Origin: Heterocephalus glaber
Lineage: Eukaryota > Chordata > Mammalia > Rodentia > Bathyergidae
DNA length: 64,000 nt
Assembly (NCBI RefSeq): GCF_000247695.1
Contig: NW_004624734.1
Coordinates: forward strand, 32,070,920-32,134,919
Reading direction: 5' to 3'
Position 1 is the stretch's first letter. Each line of letters starts with the position of its first letter. Under the pieces are notes generated by a model. That model did not search any database. It was not told where the DNA came from and saw only the letters and a list, made by a program, of their open reading frames with translations. Of this stretch, positions 56,060-64,000 are shown in pieces. Both the position numbers and the translations under genes were made by a program.

Positions 56060-56240
56060 TAGGGAACTCCTGGTTTTTGATTTGGGCCCAGTTCTTTGCT
56101 AGCTGGGTTAATTCTTCTGAGCCTTAGCTTTTCTCATCTCTAAAATGGGAACCAAAGAAACCTATCTCTTCATGAGCTTGCTGTGAATACTGTGGTCCTC
56201 AGAATTAAGTGTGTAGTAAATAAGTGCCAGCTGTTGTCAT
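56060..56240 (+). repeat. MIR
   Basis: GCTAGCTGGGTTAATTCTTCTG, TTTTCTCATCTCTAAAATGGG and AAATAAGTGCCAGCTGTTG follow the MIR consensus. Confidence 0.8.
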
Positions 56241-56679
56241 TGTTGAGCCCGTCCCCCAAGTGGGAGGGGCTTGAGAACTGGGACCCTACGTGCTTTTCCT
56301 CTGATTCTCAGATGTCTGTTTCTGTCCACACTCCTGCATGACAAGAGGAAGGGGCTTCAAGCATTTTGGCTGAGAATTTCCTACTCCCCGAGGTTGCTGT
56401 ATACTTTAGAGGTCCTACTACCCTTTCTAGATTGCAGACTGCAGGACCTTGTCTCCCTCATATCTGGGGACAGGAGCCTCCGTCTCCATGCAGTAGGGTG
56501 GCTCTTTGTCCTATAGGATGAGTGAGACCACACTCATCTGCCCAAGCCCAGAGGAGGGAATAGGACAGCAAACCTACTTAGAGCTGCCTTCTGCTTTCTC
56601 TCTCCCTGCAGGAGGGTGGGTCTTGCCCAGGCTTCGGGCTGTTGGGTGGGAAGAGCCTGGCTTTGGGCTCTGCAGTGCT
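56241..56679. other. intron 1, nothing recognised
   Basis: No feature identified. Confidence 0.4.
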
Positions 56680-56815
56680 GGGGTGGAGGGAGCCTGGCCA
56701 TCTTCCTGTAAGCCTGTTTCTTCATCTGCAAAAAAATGGCAGCCTGTCTTGCCAGGTTTTTGCAAGAATTAACTGAGATGATAGAGTAAACCACCCAGGC
56801 TGGTGTCCTGCACTT
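56680..56815 (+). repeat. MIR fragment
   Basis: CTGTTTCTTCATCTGCAAAAAAAT and GCAAGAATTAACTGAGATGATAG follow the MIR 3' half. Confidence 0.65.
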
Positions 56816-57327
56816 GGTGGGCTCTCTAGATGTGGGCAGGTGTCGATACTCCCTAGATGTGGGCAGAATCAACCAAAAAGCACTGTTAGCAAACCCTTCT
56901 TCCCCTCGTCTGTGCAGAAGCTGAGGTGCTACAGGCTTCCTGTGCCTTTCTCTAGCCCGAAGTTGCCCAAGCTTGTCTGATTACAGGATTCACCTGGAGT
57001 ACATGGAAAGGTACCGATTCGTGGGCTCCACCCAGGGCTCTTGAACCAGAATGTCGGCTACCTGGGTGGGATCAATGTTTTCAACATTTGTTATAAGTGG
57101 GCCCATTTGGGGGATGGCAGCCTCAGCTTGCTCTTCCAGTGGCTGTCACTTGATCCTCACTGAAGCCTAGTGAGTGAGCCAGGTGTGACCCCGTGGAAAG
57201 CCAGGGGCCTTTGTAGGTGTGGAATCTTGTAGACCCTGGCCTGAGGTCCTCAGCTCCGTGGTGGTGGAATCAGAATTAGAACCTGGGTCTCCTGGTGCTG
57301 TGTTCATTGTTCCTGCAGACATTCCAT
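56816..57327. other. intron 1, nothing firmly recognised
   Basis: Contains a 20-bp local duplication (TAGATGTGGGCAG near 56827 and 56854). Otherwise unassigned. Confidence 0.4.
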
Positions 57328-57408
57328 TAGTGATGGCAAACATTTTAGAGCTTTCAGTGATAACAAATAGCCAGCTGCAGCATGTGTGCCATAGATTCAC
57401 CACCACTG
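57328..57408 (+). mobile_element. short hAT-like non-autonomous element, copy B
   Basis: 81 bp, starting TAGTGATGGCAAAC and ending GATTCACCACCACTG (complement CAGTGGTGGTGAATC). Shares TTTTAGAGCTTTCAGTGAT with copies A and C and GCCAGCTGC with copy A. It appears to be the most complete copy. No clear target duplication. Confidence 0.55.
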
Positions 57409-58149
57409 CCTAGAGCATGGAAAACATGGAGGGTGGAGGAAGATGGGGCAGCAGGAAGGAGGTGAGTATTGCGGACTTCGGTGATGGCAGGAGGGGATTG
57501 CAGAGACCAGCCTGAGGGCAGGCGGTGAGGTGGGACCTGACCCCCACTGAGATGCCTCCCCAGGGGAGCCATCTGGAAACTGAGTTCCCAGTGAGCATGG
57601 TGAGCCGTGGGCCTCTTCCCTGAGCCACTGGGAATCAATAGATGTTACAGGAAAGAAGGTTAGGAAGGCTCGATTTGGGCCGGCATGGGGCCAGGTGGGC
57701 AGGGCTGGGGTACCTGCCTGGGGCTGTTGAAGTCCAATGGGAAGGCAGTGCCCACCACTCCCTCCCTAATTTCATTTGGTGTGGGGAGACTTCCAGAGGC
57801 CTAGGCAGGCCGGCTCCCCCATTCAGATGAGTAATGGAATGGGCTCGGCCAGGCACAGGGCCTGAGGCTTTGCTCACCACCTCATTCCCCAGGGGGCATT
57901 GTGGAGGATCTTTCTTAGGTCCTCTATCCTGCCCTATTTTCTGGCTTCCTTGAAAGAGACTGTGGAGGACAATTTTACCCTCTGTTCCCTGACCCCAAAA
58001 GGTGATTTGAGGTGGGCTTGGATGCCCCAAGGGTGGAGGAGCCTAGCTGGGACATGGCAGGATTGTGGCCAGGTACACAGTGATCTGCTCCTAGTGCCAG
58101 GAAAGAGCAGAGAGGAGGAGCAGGACATTGTACCTGCAGTGAGAAACCT
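57409..58149. other. intron 1, nothing recognised
   Basis: No feature identified. Confidence 0.4.
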
Positions 58150-58260
58150 GTTTGTTGTGACCCTGAGTGACAAGGTGAGCTTCTCTGCACCTCAGTTTTC
58201 TCATCTGCAAAATGAAATTAGCAGAGGTCCCACAATCAGAGGGTGGCCAGGAGGATTGAG
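58150..58260 (+). repeat. MIR fragment
   Basis: GACCCTGAGTGACAAGGTGAG and CACCTCAGTTTTCTCATCTGC. Confidence 0.7.
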
Positions 58261-58549
58261 TTCATGCTGGTAGAGTGGCTGGGACAGCATCCCGAAGTCC
58301 TGCTCCTGCCTTCTGACCAGATTGTGAGGCTGAAGACTTTGGACCTTCTGTCACTGGTGAGCTAGTGTGGAGTCTGGGCAGGGAGCGGAGTGCGTGGCGG
58401 CGGCTGTGTGTCAGTGGATGGCAGCTTCCCAGTTTGCTCCAGTTGGCCCCGAAGTGAAATCTGGGCTGGCCTCTCCCGAGCGTCTTGTGTGTCCACCCCC
58501 ACGTCTGTCTCCACCTCCCCCGGGGTCTGAGCTACCTTTGTCACCATGT

Positions 58550-58925
58550 CATCTTTGCTGCCTCTCCGGTCCACCCCTGTTCTTCATTCCTGCAGTCAGA
58601 AGTCTCTTGCCAAGATGCAGGTGTCATTGTGTGTTAACCACACCTGGTTCCCACACCCACCTCTTAGTCCCTCATTCATTTATTCAGCTGAAATCAGACA
58701 AAACCTCTTCAGTGGCTTCCGTTGTCCTCAGGGGAACTAATCATCATGCTGTGGGTGCCCGTGTTCCCCCGTGGCCAGCTGACCCGGGTGCCTGCCCCCT
58801 TCTCTCCTTTCCTCTTGCACCAGCCCCAGGGGCCATTTTTCCTCTTGAGCAGGCCTTCTGCCCCTCTCTCCCTGGGGCCTTTGCCATTGTGTGACCTCTG
58901 GGCCTGGCTACCTCCTGCCTCCCAC
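58550..58925 (+). repeat. L2 LINE 3' coding remnant
   Basis: CCTCTTCAGTGGCTTCCGTTG, TCCTCAGGGGAACTAATC and GGGGCCTTTGCCATTGTG resemble the L2 3' ORF end. Diverged and frame-broken. Confidence 0.5.
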
Positions 58926-59844
58926 ACATGCACACAGGGTTAATGTGCACTTGGTTTACACCTGGTGTCTTGATGTCATTATTAATAGTTGTTATTTGAA
59001 GTGCCTCCATTTAGATGATAGATTGTAGGGCCCCTTCACATTTACAAGCTTTTCATCTAACTGGCACTCTGCAGCCATAGGAATTCACTGACCTTGGGGC
59101 AGGGGGCAGGACCCCTTCACCCCCACCCCAGGACGAGGTCAGGGCTGGTTGAGCCTCATGTCTCCCACGACTTTTCCTGTATCCCATTGAGCTTTCGTTA
59201 TCCTTTGTCTCCCCACCACACTGTAGCTCCAGACTTAGGAGCTCTGTGCCTTTATTTAACCCTGATGCAGGGCCACATTGCTGGTCAGAACATACAGATT
59301 GAATGGATGAATGTGCCCCGCTCCCTGAGGGGAGCCCAGCCTTGGCAAGACAGGACGGGCAGTGGCCTGCTGTGCGGGAGCTGCTGACGGGCCAGTCCAA
59401 GCCCAAACGAGCTGCTGTGCACACCCTGGCATCCACACCACCGGCCTGGCTGCCCCTTCAGTTATTCATTGTCTTTCTCAATGAGCTTTGTGTTTAGAAG
59501 CCAAATGAGACAAGAACTCAAACTCTCTTTTTGTCTCCCAAAGTGGAGACTTAGAATAAAGCCCTGCCCAGCCCATCCTGCATCCCCAGGGAGGGAGAGG
59601 GTCCACAGCCTTCTCTCCTGGCTGGGTGGGATGTTGGAGGTGATTTGTAGCTCAGTGTCCTGGGCTGCCCTTTAGGCCCCCACCCCACTGCTGGCCCGGG
59701 GACAGCCTGGGGATGGCAGAACAGGGCCCTGTGGCTTTCAACTGGTTTGGGGATGGGTGCAGGGTGGTGGGCAGAGCTGGGTGCTCAGGGCTGAGTCTTT
59801 GTTATTCCCCACCTGGCCTCTAAGAGCCCCTGCCCTTGGAGAGT
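58926..59844. other. intron 1, nothing recognised
   Basis: No feature identified. Confidence 0.4.
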
Positions 59845-60010
59845 GAAAAGGGCTCAGGCTTTGATGTCCTATAGACCCCAGTTCAAATCTCAGTTCTGCC
59901 TTTTAGTAGCTGAGTGACTGTGGGAAGGTTGCTACCACCGGAGACCCTCAGTTTCCTTCTCTTTTATCATAAGGGTTGAGCAGATTAGCTGAGGTGTCCC
60001 ATGCCTCCCC
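59845..60010 (+). repeat. MIR
   Basis: GGCTCAGGCTTTGATGTCC, CAGTTCAAATCTCAGTTCTGCC, TAGTAGCTGAGTGACTGTGG and CCCTCAGTTTCCTTCTC follow the MIR consensus from the tRNA part to the core. Confidence 0.85.
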
Positions 60011-60454
60011 AAGCGGTGACTGTGACTTTAGTGAGTGGTTAGAAGAGCCAGAATCTTTGAGCAGCTGTAGGATCTGAATCCTTCTCCCCCCCGCCCCAGG
60101 ACTCTGCCTTGTCTGCTTTGCCTTCAGCAGTCCCATCCTTACACTGAGGCCAAATACTGAACTTTCTCCTCTAACAAGGTTTGGGGGAGGCTGCAGCAGT
60201 AGCAGGCACCTCAGGCTGTGCCTTCTGTGGGGATGCACAGATGCGGATCTCTGATTTCTGGGGGGCCCCCAAGCTTCCCAGTGGTGGGGCTACCAGGTCT
60301 GCCTGCAGCTCTTCTTCTGTCTTCCAGAAATGCAGATAGATGGTTCCCTCGTCCCAGACTGGCCATGCTGAGGTGTTGGCTGGGTGCCTAGCCAGCAGGC
60401 CTGTGTCCTGGGCCCCTGATTCCCCCAACTGCTGAGGGGTCTTGTGGATGGGCG
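60011..60454. other. intron 1, nothing recognised
   Basis: No feature identified. Confidence 0.4.
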
Positions 60455-60540
60455 GGGAGAGCAGTGATGGCCTTGAACTTGTGATCTTTTTTGCCCCAGC
60501 CTCCCCAGTAGCTGCGACTACAAGTGATTACTCCTGGCCT
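60455..60540 (-). repeat. B1 fragment, antisense
   Basis: GATGGCCTTGAACTTGTGATC, GCCTCCCCAGTAGCTGCG and CAAGTGATTACTCCTGGCC. Confidence 0.75.
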
Positions 60541-60750
60541 TGTCACTCTGATTGGGTCAGGGAGGCAGGGCTGTGGAGCCTGCTGGACCAACTGCAGGAA
60601 CTCAATGAGTACCCAGGTGTCGCTCGAGATCCCTTGTGTTGCCGGGAACTATTTGCCATACAAGGGCGATTCTCTGAGCCCTGGAGTAGTTTCTGTTCCA
60701 TGAATGCTCTTCCTTTCTTGCTCCTTTAGTCATGAGCTCTCCATATCTGT

Positions 60751-60778
60751 ATTTATTTATTTATTTATTTATTTATTT
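60751..60778. repeat. (ATTT)7 microsatellite
   Basis: Seven perfect ATTT units. Confidence 0.97.
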
Positions 60779-61804
60779 TGTAAGTTTGTTGTAAGTAGTC
60801 TGACCCCTGGAGAAAAGCTTCTAATGAGAAATCTAGGTAGCTCCTTATTCCTGGTCATCAAGGCACATTCAGCAGAAATGACCCTGGAGGGGGATGGAAG
60901 CTAACTGTGTTTATTTTATTTTAGCCCCCACTGTAAGTCAAGTATCATGTTTTTTAGTTTTTTCTACATCCAGAAGAGCTGGATGTGATCATTCTCATTT
61001 CACAGATGAGACCATCGAGGCTTCAGTGTCACATTTCAGCTACACAGAGGAGCCATGTTAGGGCTGCCGGTCTGTAGCTCCCCATGTAGTATGCTATTAG
61101 CCTGGGCTGAATCCTTGTCATCTAGGGAAATTCTCTGTAGAATTGAGTGACCTGTAGTTCTTAGCATCTGTGCCCAAAAAAACTAAATGACCTCACTTTT
61201 AGGTGGCTTTTCCTTCTTTGGGGAAAGAATGTGCAGCCCACTTGTGTGAGCTATAGCCTGCAGAGGTCTGTGTGCTGTCACATCTCCAAGGGCCAGCGTC
61301 AGACTCTAGACGTGGGGGCAGGGGTATGGAGATAGCAGTGGGAAGCAGGCTGTTCCCACTCCAGCTTCCTGGAGTGGGTGGGTGCCACTCTGCCTCCAGA
61401 CCAGCTCCTCCTGCCTTCTCATCCTTGTCCCTGCTTGCTTCTGGCCGTTGTGCAGTTGCCCTGCTAACTCAGTCCATTTTTTCCTCTCTAGAAGGGTGAG
61501 GTCCAGGGCCTCCCTTTGTCTAGTGTCTTGCTTGTGAAATAGAGGCTCATTTTTAGCTTTGTTTTACTGATATGGGAACCAAGGCCCAGTGAGGCCAACC
61601 TACATAAGTCTGGGGCTATGAAGGCCATCACTGACAGAGCTCACAGTCGGTGGGCTTTTGCTGAGGGTTCTTCGGTCTCTGGGAGGGGAGGCTGTGGATA
61701 GTGGCAGACCTGGGGGGAGGGCAGTTGAGTCTCTTTGACGGCAGGCTAAGAAAACAGACCTAGTGTCTTCACTGCAATCCTGCATCTATCTTTCAGAATG
61801 GCTC
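60779..61804. other. intron 1, nothing firmly recognised
   Basis: A MIR-like complement near 60970-61040 (TCATTTCACAGATGAGACC) is the only hint. Confidence 0.4.
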
Positions 61805-62150
61805 TTGTCTTAGTTACTTTCTCATTACTGGGACAGAATACCTGAGACCCACAAGTTAAAGGAGGAAGGGCTTATTTTGCCTCAGTTTATAGAGGTTTCA
61901 GTAAATAATCGGCTCCAAGGGAAGGTGGCATGGCAGGGTAGAGATAGTTCATGGCATGGAAGCAGGAAGCAGAGGAATCAAGGGAGGAGGAGGGCCACGC
62001 CCACAGTGTCCTCCCTCCCACCGGGCTTTACCTCCTAATTTATGAACCCATCAGTGGACTAATCCAGTGATGAGTATCAAACATCCATGATCCAGTCTAT
62101 GCGAGCATGAGGCTGGGGGAGGAGGGTGTCGAGATACAAACCGTAGCAGC
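61805..62150 (-). mobile_element. MaLR-type LTR, antisense
   Basis: TCTTAGTTACTTTCTCATTACTGG, ACAGAATACCTGAGACCC, GGAAGGGCTTATTTTGCC and CTTTACCTCCTAATTTATG are the complement of an MT/MST-type LTR. No internal coding region adjoins it. Confidence 0.6.
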
Positions 62151-62559
62151 TCTGCATTCTCCCAGAGGTCTCCAGGTTCCCCCTATACTGGGCAGGGAGG
62201 TCAGGCCTGAGCCCCATGGGAACTCTCTCCAAGCAGGGTGAGCTTGTTGGGCCAGTCAGCTCCCCAGATTGAGCCATTGGACCCCCTGCTCCTTGGCCCT
62301 TGTGGCTCTCTGGCACTGTGGCTCCTGAAAGGGGCTGCAGATGGGCACAAACCAGGAAATGCTGTGTCTCCTCGCCAACCTGTTCCCGCTGTCCTCACTG
62401 AGGCCACAGGCTGCTCTGAGTTTCCTCTTCAGTGGGAAAAAAATAACAAGACCTTCCTTGCCAGTATATGGAGCTCTAGAAATGATTAACTTAGATTAAA
62501 TAGAAGAGGATGGGAAGTGACAGCAGTTTATTGGGCTCCTGCAATGACCAGGGCATCTT
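62151..62559. other. intron 1, nothing recognised
   Basis: No feature identified. Confidence 0.4.
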
Positions 62560-62705
62560 GATGGCTGTTCCGCATCCATTGCCTTGATGTTGACAATGAC
62601 CTTGCCAGAGTAGTGATACTGTTTATTCCCATTTGTCAGGGGAGGCACTTGAGGCCTAGATAGGTTAACTGAGATCACATGGCCAGTGAGTGGCAAGAAC
62701 CAGCA
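62560..62705 (-). repeat. MIR, antisense
   Basis: GATACTGTTTATTCCCATTTG, CTAGATAGGTTAACTGAGATC and GCCAGTGAGTGGCAAGAACC. Confidence 0.75.
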
Positions 62706-62945
62706 GCTGGGTTAACATTTTTAAGTGTCTGCTATGGAGGAAGCGCTGGACTAAGTATTTTAAGTCCCTAGGTCTAATTTGCTCCCATTCTGTGCCAGTG
62801 TAGGTCATTACCCCATTTTACAGATGAGGACACCGAGGCTGAGAGATTAGAATCCTGGTCCAGGAAAGCAGTCTTAATGAGCGGTGTAGTCTGGGACTGA
62901 AGCCCAGGTCTGTTGGGTTCAAACCCAGCTGCTTTGGGTGGCCCC
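62706..62945 (-). repeat. MIR, antisense
   Basis: AAGTGTCTGCTATGGAGGAAGC, ACCCCATTTTACAGATGAGG and GACTGAAGCCCAGGTCTG. It directly follows another MIR in the same orientation. Confidence 0.75.
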
Positions 62946-64000
62946 GGCTTCCTGTACTCTAAGTTTCCAAGACCCAGCATTCACATTTTGGGTGTGGTGG
63001 GAGAAGCTGTTGAGAGTGGAGAAGAAGGCCAGGTGGCTGTCAGCTTCTTCAGCAGCTGCTCCCAGGTGGGTGGAAAGTAAATAGATCTGGGTGGAGATGT
63101 TCTGGGGAGCTCTGCTTTTCATCTGCAAGTGAGCTAGCTGACGGCTCGCTTTGAAAGGCTGGCACTTGGCCCTTGATAAGTTCAGCAGATACTCTTATTT
63201 GAGTTACCAGAGCACCAGGCATCTGAAATCACTTCTGGGCAGGTGTTTGCTTAGACAAATCACCCAGGACCCATGCATTGGCCAGACTGGCCGCACATGT
63301 GTAGGGCTTCTGGGGACTCCAGGGTGGCCCAAGCTAGAGAACATGCTCCCCAGCTGTTTCGCTGTCACATTCCTGATGGCAGCCAGTGAACTCCCAGGGG
63401 ACTCTGGCTTTGAGCAGCAGCCACAGGAGTTTCCTCGGGTAGCAGGTCCTAGCCCAGAGGGTGGAAGGTTGTAGGTGAATTGATTTTTTGACTTGAAGAA
63501 CCTGGGCCAAGATGCTGGTTGCTCTCCAGGGACAGGCCAAGCTCTGGAGGGAAAGCCAGCTTGTATAGGAAGCCCTGTGCCGCTTTCAAGAGCCTTAGAA
63601 ACTAGCTGGGCAGTTTCTGGGGCGTGAGACCAGCATCCTGCCAGCCGTCTCTCCCCAGTTAACTGTTGCTGGCTTAGCTGCTGGGGTGTTGTGTGCCTGA
63701 TTTCTGGTGTATCATGTCCTTAGTTATGTCTCTGATTATGACTTTATAGTATTTTACAGTGATAAAGCATTTGAGAGTTCGCTGACCCTTCATACTCATA
63801 TCCCTTATTTGATTTTCTCACTCTTTCAAATGGATGAGATACATTTTTTTTCTTTCTCATCTTTTTCTTGGTCTTTATTTTGGAAATATCCCCTCTGCCC
63901 CCATAATACATGAGCACTGACCACCCCTTCTGTTCCATCCCAGAGGGGATAGCAGAGAAATGGGACCCTTCTTCTGTCCACCCCAGAGGTCTGATGTAAC
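62946..64000. other. intron 1, nothing recognised to window end
   Basis: Unique-looking sequence with pyrimidine-rich patches near 63840-63900. No exon 2 of ACTN1 is present. Confidence 0.45.

Overview
This window is a piece of a mammalian nuclear genome, almost certainly from a rodent. It is dominated by short interspersed repeats. One class is a tRNA-Ala(CGC)-like ID-related SINE of about 75 bp plus an A-rich tail, with A-box TTAGCTCAGTGGT and B-box GAGTTCGATCCC. A second class is 7SL-derived B1 elements, and a third is composite B1-dID elements. B1-dID plus an ID-like SINE without a second monomer suggests a castorimorph such as beaver; this species-level guess is an inference and weak. 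There are no bacterial or phage features, CRISPR arrays or operons.

The only protein-coding gene I can support is ACTN1 (alpha-actinin-1). Its first coding exon lies on the + strand at 26752-26856, encodes residues 1-35 and ends in a GT donor. It sits in a CpG island (about 25690-27930) with GC boxes, two CCAAT boxes, no TATA box and an 11-unit GCC repeat in the 5' UTR. Exon 2 is not present, so everything from 26857 to 64000 is intron 1.

Region 1-25600 is repeat-rich, AT-richer intergenic sequence upstream of ACTN1. It holds many ID SINEs with clean target-site duplications, MaLR LTR fragments, L1M, L2 and Tigger remnants, and a processed pseudogene of UPF2 on the minus strand (about 21935-23165) that was later split by an ID SINE. 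Region 25000-34300 around the promoter is almost free of rodent SINEs. Region 34300-54300 is intronic with moderate SINE density. Region 54300-64000 has mostly ancient repeats (MIR, L2, Tigger, MaLR).

Items beyond routine annotation are: two perfect CArG boxes in intron 1, one of them 20 bp from a palindromic AP-1/MARE site; a 33-bp insertion of the U2 snRNA 5' end flanked by a 13-bp duplication inside an old MIR; a small family (three copies, 66-81 bp) with hAT-like terminal inverted repeats; a B1 element with three rather than two copies of the 29-bp internal unit; and the UPF2 retrocopy whose SINE insertion adds exactly 36 codons without closing the reading frame. I see no new multi-gene system here. 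All family assignments were made by eye and no search was run.
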